Positions 42,022 through 50,440 of a stretch of 64,000 bases of DNA are shown here, one piece after another (the first letter of the stretch is position 1; every line of letters starts with the position of its first letter). The DNA comes from Planomicrobium sp. YIM 101495 (GTDB lineage: Bacteria > Bacillota > Bacilli > Bacillales_A > Planococcaceae), in assembly GCF_009707665.1 (NCBI RefSeq), contig NZ_WLZW01000004.1, positions 124,001 to 188,000 of the forward strand. The letters run 5' to 3'. Below the pieces are notes generated by a model, which saw only the letters and a program-made list of their open reading frames with translations, made no database searches and was not told the origin of the DNA. Position numbers and translations under genes: made by a program.

Positions 42022-44298
42022 ATGACGATGAAAACAGACGTGGTAAATGAACAGGTCATACAGACGATCCGCCGGGCAGAAGAGGAATTCAGCCTGGACG
42101 TCAGCGCTTTGCTAAAACGGTTGGAGAAGACGGAAGCTGCAAGCGCGTGCCAAAAAGCGATGGGCTATGCGCTTGACCGCATTTCCATGAATGAGCCTTC
42201 GTGGACATTCCTCGCGGCAAGACTTCATTTAATCGAATTATACGGGACAGCTGCAGCAAACAGAGGAACGGGAGATTCTGGCACGTACGGTTCTTTCTAT
42301 CCATTGCTTCAGCAGCTGACGGCAAAAGGCATTTATTCCGAGCGTTTGCTGGACACGTATTCGGCGGAGGAAATCGAAGAATTGAGCCAAGTGATCGACC
42401 CAACGAAAGATGAGCTGTTCACCTATATCGGCCTTTTCCTGCTCGCAGATCGGTATTTGGCGAAAGACCACGAAGGACATGTATACGAACTGCCGCAAGA
42501 ACGTTTTCTGATCATCGCCATGACGCTGATGCAAGAAGAGCCGGAAGCGAAACGTCTCGGCTTCGTAAAAGAAGCGTACTGGGCGCTGTCGAATCAATTC
42601 ATGACGGTCGCCACACCTACACTCGCGAACGCGGGCAAAAGCTTCGGCCAACTGTCTTCCTGCTTCATCGACACGGTGGAAGATTCACTCGACGGCATTT
42701 ACTTGAACAATTGGGACGTTGCACGCCTCAGCAAAGACGGCGGAGGGCTCGGCGTCTATTACGGCAAAGTGCGGGCACTTGGCTCGGACATCAAAAAATT
42801 CAAAGGCAATTCGTCGGGCGTCATTCCGTGGATCCGTCTGCTCAATGATACAGCCGTTTCCGTAGATCAGCTCGGTCAGCGACAAGGGGCCGTCGCAGTG
42901 TATTTGGATATTTTCCACAAGGATATCATGAACGGCTTTTTGGATTTGAAGACGAATAACGGGGATGAGCGACGGAAAGCGCATGATCTGTTTACCGGCG
43001 TCTGCATCCCTGACTTGTTCATGGAACGGCTCGAGCAAAAAGATGACAGCGGCCGCAGCATCGGCGAATGGCATACGTTCTGCCCGCACGAAGTGAAACA
43101 GATCATGGGCTGGAAAGATGAGAACGGAGAGCCGCTCGGACTGGAAGACTTTTACGACGAGACGGACCGGGCATTCTTCACGGAGAAATATGAAGAAGCG
43201 GTCAACCATCCGCTGCTCCCGCGCAAGACATACCGTGCGATGGATGTGATGGCGCGGATCATGATCGCCCAGCTCGAAACGGGCACGCCGTATATGTTTT
43301 ACCGCGATGAAGTGAACCGCCAGAATCCGAACAAACGGACACTTGGCCGGACAACGATTTACTGCAGTAACTTGTGCACGGAAATTGCCCAGAACATGTC
43401 ACCGACGACGATTGTGGAAGAATTCGTCAATGAGGACGGCTACCAAGTGATTGTCCGGAAGCCGGGCGATTTCGTCGTCTGCAACTTGTCATCCGTCAAC
43501 TTGCCGAAAGCGGTCGGAGCGGATGTGCTAGAACGCTTGATTCCGGTCCAGATGCGGATGCTCGACAACGTTATTGACCTGAACACGATTTCAGTGGGGC
43601 AGGCAGAAGCGACCAACCGGAAATACCGCGCAGTCGGATTAGGAACTTTCGGCTGGCATCATCTTCTCGCATTGAAAGGCATCCACTGGGAGTCGGAAGA
43701 AGCTGTCGCATATGCCGATGAACTTTACGAAACGATCGCATTTCTTGCCATCGAGTCATCCATGGAGTTGGCACGCGAGAAAGGGGCTTATTCTGAGTTT
43801 AACGGTTCGGAATGGCAGTCGGGCAGTTATTTTGACAGACGCGCCTACAAAGACGAACGGTGGCAGTCGCTCCGCAGCCAAGTCGCGGAATCCGGCGTCC
43901 GGAACGGCTGGATGATGGCAGTCGCGCCGAACTCATCGACCGCTAAAATCGGCGGGTCCACAGACGGTATCGATCCGCTTTATGCAGTGGAATATGCGGA
44001 AGAAAAGAAGAATTTTAAATTCAAAGTGACGGCACCGGACTTGGACCACCGCACGTACGATTATTACCGCAATACGCGGCATACGATCGATCAGAAGTGG
44101 AGTATCCGCCAGAACGCTGCCCGGCAGCGCCATATCGACCAGGGCATTTCGTTCAATTTGTATGTCCATCATGCAATCAAAGCGAAAGAGCTGTTGGCGT
44201 TGCATTTGGAAGCATGGCAGAGCGGTTTGAAAACGACGTATTATGTCAGAAGCACCTCGCAGGCAGAACTGGACATGTGCGAAGCTTGTGAAAGTTGA
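42022..44298 (+). CDS. nrdA: Class I ribonucleoside-diphosphate reductase, alpha subunit
   Basis: 758 residues, a size close to E. coli NrdA. Active-site residues are in place: Cys in Ser-Ser-Cys-Phe-Ile-Asp-Thr, the Asn-x-Cys-x-Glu set in Asn-Leu-Cys-Thr-Glu-Ile, the second redox Cys in Val-Val-Cys-Asn-Leu-Ser-Ser-Val-Asn-Leu, and a C-terminal Cys753-x-x-Cys756 pair. The N-terminal ~100 residues resemble a partial ATP-cone. It reduces ribonucleoside diphosphates with the beta-subunit radical and needs no B12, which explains repression by a cobalamin riboswitch if a B12-dependent class II enzyme is also present. Confidence 0.93.
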   Translation: MTMKTDVVNEQVIQTIRRAEEEFSLDVSALLKRLEKTEAASACQKAMGYALDRISMNEPSWTFLAARLHLIELYGTAAANRGTGDSGTYGSFYPLLQQLTAKGIYSERLLDTYSAEEIEELSQVIDPTKDELFTYIGLFLLADRYLAKDHEGHVYELPQERFLIIAMTLMQEEPEAKRLGFVKEAYWALSNQFMTVATPTLANAGKSFGQLSSCFIDTVEDSLDGIYLNNWDVARLSKDGGGLGVYYGKVRALGSDIKKFKGNSSGVIPWIRLLNDTAVSVDQLGQRQGAVAVYLDIFHKDIMNGFLDLKTNNGDERRKAHDLFTGVCIPDLFMERLEQKDDSGRSIGEWHTFCPHEVKQIMGWKDENGEPLGLEDFYDETDRAFFTEKYEEAVNHPLLPRKTYRAMDVMARIMIAQLETGTPYMFYRDEVNRQNPNKRTLGRTTIYCSNLCTEIAQNMSPTTIVEEFVNEDGYQVIVRKPGDFVVCNLSSVNLPKAVGADVLERLIPVQMRMLDNVIDLNTISVGQAEATNRKYRAVGLGTFGWHHLLALKGIHWESEEAVAYADELYETIAFLAIESSMELAREKGAYSEFNGSEWQSGSYFDRRAYKDERWQSLRSQVAESGVRNGWMMAVAPNSSTAKIGGSTDGIDPLYAVEYAEEKKNFKFKVTAPDLDHRTYDYYRNTRHTIDQKWSIRQNAARQRHIDQGISFNLYVHHAIKAKELLALHLEAWQSGLKTTYYVRSTSQAELDMCEACES

Positions 44299-44310
44299 GG
44301 AGGAATAAGG

Positions 44311-45348
44311 ATGCAGCAATTAACGAAAAAAGGATTGTTCAATCCGGACGAACCGAATAAATCGACGGGGATCATTAATGGCCAGTCGTCAGGTTTGTTG
44401 AATTGGAATGATATCGCGTATCCACAAATGTATGAATTATACGAGGCGCTGTTATCGAACTTCTGGAAGGCGCAGGAAATCAATATGCAGGATGATATCA
44501 AACAATGGAGCACGCTGAGCGCGTGTGAACAGGACGTGTTCCTTCGGGTCAATACACAGCTCGCGTCACTCGACAGCCTGCAGACACCGACGATGAGTAA
44601 TGTCATGGACTACGTGACAGACTCCAGCTTCAAAGCGATTTTTGCAGTGATTTCGCAGCAGGAGGCGGTCCATAACGAGTCGTATTCCTATATACTCAGC
44701 TCCCTCGTGCCGCTGAGCGAGCAAAATGCCAGATTCGATCAGGCGAAGTCCGATCCGCTGGTGCGAAAACGCAATGCGCTGATCTTGGAAGCGTACGAAG
44801 CATTCCGCAGCGAACCGGGACCGGAGACGCTTCTCCGACTCGGTGTCAATTCGATCATTCTGGAAGGCATTTATTTCTACGCGGGATTCGCATTTTTCTA
44901 CCACTTGGCGAGACAACAGAAAATGCTGCGGACGAGCACGATGATTTCCTATATCCAGCGTGATGAGATGCAGCACGCGTATTTCATCAGCCAATTCGTC
45001 CGCATTCTCCTTCAGGAAAACCCAGAACTTGACACGGAAGAAAACCGGCAGTACATCACGGATGTCATCAGGAAAGCTGTCGAGCTGGAGCAGGAATGGG
45101 CGCGCACTTTGTTCGAAGGAATCGATGGCATCGATGCAGAGGAATTCGAAGGCTATGTCGAGTACTTGGCGAACAAACGCCTCCGCCAGCTCGGATTCCC
45201 GAATTTGTACGAAGAAAGGGACAATCCGATGCCGTGGATCCAGGTATTCGATGACGGCATGATGAACCAGACCAAATCTGATTTCTTCGAGCAAAAATCC
45301 CGTGCATATGCGAAAGTATCACAGGAAAATGGCTTCGACGAATTATAA
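44311..45348 (+). CDS. nrdB: Class I ribonucleotide reductase, beta subunit
   Basis: 345-residue ferritin-like protein. The full dimetal/tyrosyl set is present: Asp88, Glu118, His121, Tyr125 (four residues after His121), Glu185, Glu219 and His222. A canonical radical site is therefore expected, not a metal-free or Tyr-less variant. It lies 12 bp after nrdA and overlaps the flavodoxin gene. The presence of a flavodoxin, as NrdI accompanies NrdF, raises the possibility of flavodoxin-assisted cofactor assembly. Confidence 0.93.
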   Translation: MQQLTKKGLFNPDEPNKSTGIINGQSSGLLNWNDIAYPQMYELYEALLSNFWKAQEINMQDDIKQWSTLSACEQDVFLRVNTQLASLDSLQTPTMSNVMDYVTDSSFKAIFAVISQQEAVHNESYSYILSSLVPLSEQNARFDQAKSDPLVRKRNALILEAYEAFRSEPGPETLLRLGVNSIILEGIYFYAGFAFFYHLARQQKMLRTSTMISYIQRDEMQHAYFISQFVRILLQENPELDTEENRQYITDVIRKAVELEQEWARTLFEGIDGIDAEEFEGYVEYLANKRLRQLGFPNLYEERDNPMPWIQVFDDGMMNQTKSDFFEQKSRAYAKVSQENGFDEL

Positions 45349-45814
45349 ACCGCGGATCGCTGTCATCTATATATCAGTCAGTGGCCACACGGCGCAGCTT
45401 GCATTGCAGATGGCGGGAGCATTGGAACATTACGGCCGGGTGGAGATTCATGAAGTTTGTTCGATGCCTGTCGCGCTTCTTCGGGAAGTGGACATTTTAG
45501 CGGTCGGGACGTACACATGGGACAGTGGCGAGCTGCCGAAAGGGATGGAAGAAGTATACGAAGACATCGAACAGCTCGGTAGAAAAGAACTTGTCACCAT
45601 CGCGTTCGGGACGGGAGACCGATTTTATCCGAACTTCTGCGGCGGCGTCGACTTGCTGCGGGACATGCTGTATGTGCAGACGACTTTGGCCGCAGTGCTG
45701 AAAGTTGAGCTGGCGCCGCAGCCGAAAGACAAGGAGCGCTGTACACTCGCTGCAGCCAGGGCCATTGAGAAATGGGAACATCTCTTAAAAAAGAATAATT
45801 GTGCACATGCCTGA
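45329..45814 (+). CDS. Flavodoxin of the nrd operon
   Basis: 161-residue flavodoxin. The FMN phosphate loop is Ser-Val-Ser-Gly-His-Thr, with Thr-Tyr-Thr-Trp-Asp-Ser-Gly-Glu and Phe-Gly-Thr-Gly-Asp as further FMN loops. It overlaps the end of nrdB by 20 nt in another frame; ATG 45329 is the best start, though the frame is open from 45302. It is longer than classic NrdI but sits where NrdI would be. It may supply electrons to the reductase or help assemble its metal-radical centre. Confidence 0.82.
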   Translation: MASTNYKPRIAVIYISVSGHTAQLALQMAGALEHYGRVEIHEVCSMPVALLREVDILAVGTYTWDSGELPKGMEEVYEDIEQLGRKELVTIAFGTGDRFYPNFCGGVDLLRDMLYVQTTLAAVLKVELAPQPKDKERCTLAAARAIEKWEHLLKKNNCAHA

Positions 45815-45877
45815 AACTTCTTTCGCTTCTTTTCGTACAAGTAAGCAAGAGATGGTGACGAGAGGAGCTTGAGGAAA

Positions 45878-46000
45878 ATGGCGAACGTTCAAAAGCGGAA
45901 GAAAGAGCGGGACTGGTGGTTTTGGGATGCGCTCTTCACAGCAGGAGAGATTCTATTCTATGTGCCGCGGCTCGTATTCAGGTTATTCAAAGATTTTTAA
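45878..46000 (+). CDS. Small conserved-looking protein, 40 residues
   Basis: A 40-codon gene with an AGGAGCTTGAGGAAA ribosome site. It encodes a basic N terminus (Lys-Arg-Lys-Lys-Glu-Arg) followed by Trp-Trp-Phe-Trp-Asp-Ala-Leu-Phe and a hydrophobic, Phe/Tyr-rich amphipathic segment ending in Phe-Arg-Leu-Phe-Lys-Asp-Phe. A terminator follows 20 bp later. The pattern fits a small membrane-attached protein. I do not know a function. Confidence 0.65.
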   Translation: MANVQKRKKERDWWFWDALFTAGEILFYVPRLVFRLFKDF

Positions 46001-46018
46001 TCGTATAAGAAATGCATG

Positions 46019-46047
46019 AGAGAGCCGGATTTTCGGCTCTTTTTTTA
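46019..46047 (+). terminator. Intrinsic terminator
   Basis: AGAGCCG and CGGCTCT flank GATTTT and are followed by seven T. Confidence 0.85.
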
Positions 46048-46067
46048 ATTTGTCTGAAAAAAAGTGG

Positions 46068-46120
46068 TTGACATTGTTTATAATTTCTTGATACTGTGTA
46101 TATGAGTATAAACAGTATCA
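46068..46120 (+). promoter_or_regulatory. Promoter and GntR-type operator of the ABC operon
   Basis: TTGACA (46068-46073) and GATACT (46090-46095) are spaced by 16 bp. The -10 lies inside an inverted repeat, TGATACTGT (46089-46097) and ACAGTATCA (46112-46120). The operon encodes a YtrA-type GntR repressor, so autoregulation through this site is likely. Confidence 0.75.
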
Positions 46121-46142
46121 CAGTTGAGAGGGGTTTTTCACA

Positions 46143-46865
46143 TTGACAGATTGGAAACTTGCTGCCCGTTTGGCGAAAACAGAATTGGCGGCTTCAAAAA
46201 AATCATTTTTCACATTGCTGGTGTTTTTCTTGCTCATGAGTTTCACTTTTGTCAATTCGTTTGAAGTATATGCAGCAGGTGATTTCTTTTTCTTTGATTT
46301 TATTTTCCTGCTCGTCTTTCTTGTCTTTCCTTCCTGGATGAAAGGGAAGGAATTCCAGATGGCGAAGCTGGGCGGAGATTTATGGACGGTGCCAGCACTC
46401 GTCATGCTGCAGCAATTGCCGATCAAAAAGGACGTCATTGTAAAGAGCCGCTTTCTGATCTACGGGATCCATTCAGCTGTGTTCCAGTTGCTCCTCCTGA
46501 TTGCGCTGCCGACTTTCTCAACCGAATTCCGCGAACTGGTGACGCCTCTGTCGCTCATCGCATTCGTCATCATCTGGATGTCGCTGTCGGTCGCTGCCGG
46601 ATTTGTAATGGTGGCGTCAGAAGCGGGAGGGAACTTCGGTACGAAAGCATTCCTCGCAGCCTGGCTCTGGATCGCACTTGCGGTCGCGGCGATGTACTTC
46701 CTGTTTCCGGTGCTCTTTCCAGAAGGCTTCGTCATGTGGACGATTCACGTCGCGGGAGACTGGCCGTTCCTTGTAATTCCCGCAGCGATTCTCCTCGGCT
46801 ATGGGGGCTGGCGTTACTGGCAGTATGTGATGAAACGCGACATGGCGAAAGCGGATTATTTATGA
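46143..46865 (+). CDS. Membrane protein of the YtrA-regulated ABC operon
   Basis: 240 residues with six predicted membrane helices and a short basic N terminus (Ala-Ala-Arg-Leu-Ala-Lys-Thr-Glu). The pattern fits the permease-like YtrC/YtrD class, or a related ABC-2 membrane component. It starts with TTG behind GAGAGGGG and is the first gene after the operator. It probably forms the channel for the first ATPase of the operon. The substrate is unknown; B. subtilis ytr systems respond to cell-wall antibiotics. Confidence 0.72.
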   Translation: MTDWKLAARLAKTELAASKKSFFTLLVFFLLMSFTFVNSFEVYAAGDFFFFDFIFLLVFLVFPSWMKGKEFQMAKLGGDLWTVPALVMLQQLPIKKDVIVKSRFLIYGIHSAVFQLLLLIALPTFSTEFRELVTPLSLIAFVIIWMSLSVAAGFVMVASEAGGNFGTKAFLAAWLWIALAVAAMYFLFPVLFPEGFVMWTIHVAGDWPFLVIPAAILLGYGGWRYWQYVMKRDMAKADYL

Positions 46866-46880
46866 GAGGGGGACGAACCA

Positions 46881-47267
46881 TTGTTGCCGATCCGATTATC
46901 CAAAGAGTCGCGTGAACCGATTTATCACCAAGTGGAACAACAGTTGAAGGCGCTCATCGCGGGCGGCCATCTCGCCCCTGGCATGCCGCTGCCGTCCATC
47001 CGGGCCCTCTCGAAAGACCTCGGCATCTCGGTCATCACGATACGCCGGTCATATCAGAACCTGGAAGCGCAAGAGTTCATCGAGACCATCCACGGAAAAG
47101 GCACATTCGTTGCGGAAACGAAGAAAGGGATGATGGAACAAGTGAAGATTTCATCAGTTTACGAAAGCTTCGAACAGGCGATCCAAAATGCGCGCAATTA
47201 CGATTACACCGAACAGGAAATCGAGCAGATTTTCCGTGAAGTGATGAAAGGGGAGGAAGGGCAATGA
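46881..47267 (+). CDS. GntR family regulator, YtrA subfamily
   Basis: 128 residues. The N-terminal winged helix (Ile-Tyr-His-Gln-Val-Glu-Gln-Gln-Leu, Leu-Pro-Ser-Ile-Arg-Ala-Leu-Ser-Lys-Asp-Leu, and Gly-Lys-Gly-Thr-Phe-Val) is followed by only a short helical tail, as in YtrA regulators. These repress their own ABC operons, and a matching inverted repeat overlaps the operon promoter. TTG start; the stop overlaps the next ATG by 4 nt. Confidence 0.9.
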   Translation: MLPIRLSKESREPIYHQVEQQLKALIAGGHLAPGMPLPSIRALSKDLGISVITIRRSYQNLEAQEFIETIHGKGTFVAETKKGMMEQVKISSVYESFEQAIQNARNYDYTEQEIEQIFREVMKGEEGQ

Positions 47268-48226
47268 GCGAATGGCTTCGGATAGACGCTGTACAAAAGA
47301 CGGTCGATGAGTTCCGGCTCGGCCCGATCGACTTGATGATTGAACCCGGAACGATCACGGTGATTGCAGGCATGAATGGTTCGGGTAAGAGCACATTGCT
47401 GAAGCTCATCATGGGGCTCGCCAAACTCGACCACGGCCGCATCATCGTCGGAGGCAAACCGGTAGGGGGAGCGGACGAGGACTGGAAACAGCACATCACC
47501 TACGTGCCGCAGAAGCTGATCGGCTGGGATCCGTATACAGGAGAGGCCTTGAAAGGGCTGATTGCGCCGCTTTACGGTGGATGGGATGAAGAATTGTTCC
47601 AAAAAATAATCAAATCGTTCAACATTCCGCTTAGCAAGCGATTCGGCAAAATGTCGCCCGGCCTGCAGCAGAAACTTGCCCTGGCACTCGCTTTGCCGAG
47701 GGGAACGCGGCTCATGATCCTGGACGAGCCGATGAACTCTCTCGACATTCCGTCGCGGAAAGGACTGACCGATCTGCTCGCCGACTGGATGGAAGTGGAA
47801 GAACGCGCCATCCTCATGACGAGCCACCAGGTGGAGGACATCCGGAAATTGGCGGATTTCATCTTCCTGATGCAAAACGGCGAGACGCTCGGCCATTACG
47901 AAAAAGAGCAGTTGACCGAAAGCTATCGGCGCTACTGGATTGACCGGATGCCGGATGGGGAGATTCCAGAAGAACTCGCGCGCGGCCACATGGACGTCGT
48001 TACGGCAATGCCGGAAGCGGCTGAGCAATATTTCGAAAAGCACGGCATCAATGTTATGGACCAGTCGGGAATCGAGCTGGAAGAAATCATCAGCTACTTG
48101 CTGGACCAAAAGCCATTGAGACGGGTGTCTGGCATCGAGGTGCCAGACACCAAAGTGCCAGACACCAAAGTGCCAGACCCCAAAGTGCCAGACCCCAAAG
48201 TGCCAGACACCCAAAAGAAAGGATGA
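47264..48226 (+). CDS. ABC transporter ATP-binding protein (YtrB-like) with repeat-extended tail
   Basis: 320 residues. Walker A Gly-Met-Asn-Gly-Ser-Gly-Lys-Ser-Thr near residue 38, a weak signature Met-Ser-Pro-Gly-Leu-Gln-Gln-Lys, Walker B Leu-Met-Ile-Leu-Asp-Glu-Pro, and a switch His in Thr-Ser-His-Gln. The ABC domain ends near 225 and an accessory helical tail follows. The last ~28 residues come from a tandem nucleotide repeat and read as repeated Lys-Val-Pro-Asp-Thr/Pro units, so they are probably not part of the ancestral protein. Confidence 0.88.
   Translation: MSEWLRIDAVQKTVDEFRLGPIDLMIEPGTITVIAGMNGSGKSTLLKLIMGLAKLDHGRIIVGGKPVGGADEDWKQHITYVPQKLIGWDPYTGEALKGLIAPLYGGWDEELFQKIIKSFNIPLSKRFGKMSPGLQQKLALALALPRGTRLMILDEPMNSLDIPSRKGLTDLLADWMEVEERAILMTSHQVEDIRKLADFIFLMQNGETLGHYEKEQLTESYRRYWIDRMPDGEIPEELARGHMDVVTAMPEAAEQYFEKHGINVMDQSGIELEEIISYLLDQKPLRRVSGIEVPDTKVPDTKVPDPKVPDPKVPDTQKKG
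48124..48212 (+). repeat. Palindromic element expanded to a 15-nt tandem repeat inside a gene
   Basis: An inverted repeat, GGTGTCTGGCA ... TGCCAGACACC (48125-48151), is followed by a run of TGCCAGACACCAAAG-type units at 48141, 48156, 48171, 48186 and 48201 (the last partial). Two units carry C in place of A. The unit length keeps the frame open. Confidence 0.9.
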
Positions 48227-49164
48227 GAAAAATGGAAACGATGCTGAAAGTGGAAGGCTTGAAAAAAGCATTCAAGGATAAAACGATCCTGTCGGGCATT
48301 TCGTTCGAAGTGAAAAAAGGCGAGATCATGGCGCTTCTCGGACCGAACGGAGCGGGGAAATCGACGACGATCCGGAACATCATGGGAATCATGTATCCGG
48401 ACGCGGGGTCGATCGCATTTGAAGGACGTCAGGAAAAAGAGATTCCGCGTGACCGGATCGGTTATTTGCCGGAAGAGCGGGGACTTTACAAAAACGTCAA
48501 AGTGATGGACATTCTCCTGTACCTTGCGGATCTGAAAAATTATCCGAAAGACAAGGCGAAGCAGCGGGCACTGGCATACTTGGAGAAGTTCGGCCTCGAA
48601 GGGAAAGACAAAGTGAACGTCGAGGAGCTGTCCAAAGGGATGGGCCAAAAAGTGCAGTTCATCGCATCGATTCTCCATGAACCCGAACTGCTCATCCTGG
48701 ACGAACCTTTTTCCGGACTCGATCCGGTCAGTCAGGAATTATTTAAAGATGAGATCCGCAGTTTGGCGGACAACGGCACGGCAATCTTGTTGTCGTCCCA
48801 CCAGATGAACTTGGTGGAGGAGATGGCGGACCGGCTGTTCCTGATCCACCGCGGCCAGCAAGTCATCTACGGACCGCTTGCGGATGTGAAAAAGCAATAT
48901 GCCAATTTCAAATGTACGATATTGGGTGCAAATAGCCACGAGCAACTGGCAAGCTTGCCGGACGTCGAGCGCGTGATACGACAAGGCGACAAAGATGTCT
49001 TATATTTATCGAAGGATGTGCAGCCGGCCTTGTGGATGCGCAATATGCCGCCGGAACTCGACATCCAGGAATTTTCGATCGACCGGATATCCTTGCACGA
49101 AATCTTCATCGATATCGCCACTGACCGAAATCTTTTGAAAGAGGGGCGTGAAGAACATGCGTAA
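48223..49164 (+). CDS. ABC transporter ATP-binding protein (NatA/YhaQ-like)
   Basis: 313 residues from ATG 48223 (or 310 from ATG 48232, which has better ribosome-site spacing). Walker A Gly-Pro-Asn-Gly-Ala-Gly-Lys-Ser-Thr near residue 41, signature Leu-Ser-Lys-Gly-Met-Gly-Gln-Lys, Walker B Leu-Leu-Ile-Leu-Asp-Glu-Pro-Phe, and switch Ser-Ser-His-Gln. The C-terminal ~90-residue domain is typical of the NatA/YhaQ family. It overlaps its permease partner downstream. Substrate unknown; sodium, peptides or antibiotics are exported by relatives. Confidence 0.9.
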   Translation: MRKMETMLKVEGLKKAFKDKTILSGISFEVKKGEIMALLGPNGAGKSTTIRNIMGIMYPDAGSIAFEGRQEKEIPRDRIGYLPEERGLYKNVKVMDILLYLADLKNYPKDKAKQRALAYLEKFGLEGKDKVNVEELSKGMGQKVQFIASILHEPELLILDEPFSGLDPVSQELFKDEIRSLADNGTAILLSSHQMNLVEEMADRLFLIHRGQQVIYGPLADVKKQYANFKCTILGANSHEQLASLPDVERVIRQGDKDVLYLSKDVQPALWMRNMPPELDIQEFSIDRISLHEIFIDIATDRNLLKEGREEHA

Positions 49165-50386
49165 CACGATGAAAGTTGCCAAATGGGAAATCATGCGGAA
49201 TATGAAGAGCAAATCGTTCCTGATCGGGATGTTCTTGACACCGATCATTTTCCTCGCATTTCTTCTAGTTCCGCAATTGTTCGCGGGTTCGGATGATGAA
49301 GGGGCTTCGTCGACAGTTTACGTCAACGACGAACTCGGTGTCTTTGCGGAAATGGAAGCACTCGTCGCGCGCGCTGGTGTCGACTGGAAAGTTGTCCAAA
49401 CCGACCGGCCGGAAAGCGAGGCACAGGAGCTGCTTGCTGAAAATGATGATGCCGCTTATGTGTTGATTACGGAAGAGGCGCTTCAAAGCGGAACCGTAAC
49501 AGTCCACACGAATGACGACACGAACACATCGTTAGCAAGTGAAGTCCAGCTTCTGGGCGTTCCACTACAGGAGCGGCAAATCGAAGCGATGGGACTGACT
49601 TCCGAACAGGCGGTTGCGCTGGCACAAGGCATTGTCTTTGAGGAAGTAACGGAAGAAGCGGCAGGCGTGGACGACATGGCAAGCGGGGAAGACGCAGCAT
49701 TCTTAGAACGCATCGTTCCGGGGGCTTTTGCGGCTGTCGTCTTGTTGTCCATCGTCTTTACGGGCATGGCGATCTTCACGAGCGCCTCCCAAGAAAAGAA
49801 AGACAAAATCGCAGAGATTATACTGTCGTCACTGACGCCGGGTGAATTGATGCAAGGGAAAATCCTCGGCTACTTCGTACTTGGGATCATCCAGCTGATC
49901 GTCTTCGTTGTGCTGGTGCTGCCAGTGCTCGTCTGGCGGACGGATGTGCCGATCCTCGAATATCTGCTCGTACCGGAATTAATGTTGCTGCTGTTGATCG
50001 CGGTTCTCGGCTACTGGCTGTATGCATCGATCTTCGTCGGCATCGGCGCCACGATGGCGGATATGTCGACTGCCGGCAACTTCCAAGGCTTCGTCATGAT
50101 GCTGCCGTTCAGTCCGTTCATCTTCGTCGGACCGGTATTCGCCGATCCGAGTGGCATTTGGGCACAGATCGGAAGCTACATTCCGTTCACTTCGCCGGGC
50201 GTTCTGATTCTGCGCCTGTCGCTGCTGGAGGAGTGGCCGTGGGTGGAAATCATCATTGCGACAGCCATCCTCATCGTCAGCGGCTGGATCTGCATGAAGC
50301 TCGCTGGTAAGATTTTCAAGACCGGCATCCTGCTTTACGGAAAAAATGCGACGCCAGGCGAGATTTTGAAATGGCTGCGTGCTTAA
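49157..50386 (+). CDS. ABC transporter permease (NatB/YhaP-like)
   Basis: 409 residues from ATG 49157 (GAGGGGCG upstream; GTG 49148 also in frame). One N-terminal helix, a ~150-residue external domain (about 45-185), then five C-terminal helices, as in ABC-2 permeases of the NatB type. Ile-Phe-Thr-Ser-Ala-Ser-Gln-Glu-Lys-Lys-Asp-Lys-Ile-Ala-Glu is the conserved coupling segment. It is the partner of the ATPase whose stop it overlaps, and the last gene of the operon. Confidence 0.9.
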   Translation: MRNTMKVAKWEIMRNMKSKSFLIGMFLTPIIFLAFLLVPQLFAGSDDEGASSTVYVNDELGVFAEMEALVARAGVDWKVVQTDRPESEAQELLAENDDAAYVLITEEALQSGTVTVHTNDDTNTSLASEVQLLGVPLQERQIEAMGLTSEQAVALAQGIVFEEVTEEAAGVDDMASGEDAAFLERIVPGAFAAVVLLSIVFTGMAIFTSASQEKKDKIAEIILSSLTPGELMQGKILGYFVLGIIQLIVFVVLVLPVLVWRTDVPILEYLLVPELMLLLLIAVLGYWLYASIFVGIGATMADMSTAGNFQGFVMMLPFSPFIFVGPVFADPSGIWAQIGSYIPFTSPGVLILRLSLLEEWPWVEIIIATAILIVSGWICMKLAGKIFKTGILLYGKNATPGEILKWLRA

Positions 50387-50396
50387 GTTGAAATAG

Positions 50397-50436
50397 GAAA
50401 AGGGAGGAAATCAGCAACTGATTTCCTTCCTTTTTG
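50397..50436 (+). terminator. Terminator of the ABC operon
   Basis: AAAAGGGAGGAAATCAG pairs with CTGATTTCCTTCCTTTT (one G-T pair) across CAA and runs into T. Confidence 0.88.
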
Positions 50437-50440
50437 CTTA

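Noticed and set aside
47204-48271. Minus-strand frame with a repetitive Gly-Val-Trp-His-Phe pattern
   Set aside because: The repeats are the antisense translation of the 15-nt tandem repeat and the ABC gene; there is no start context.
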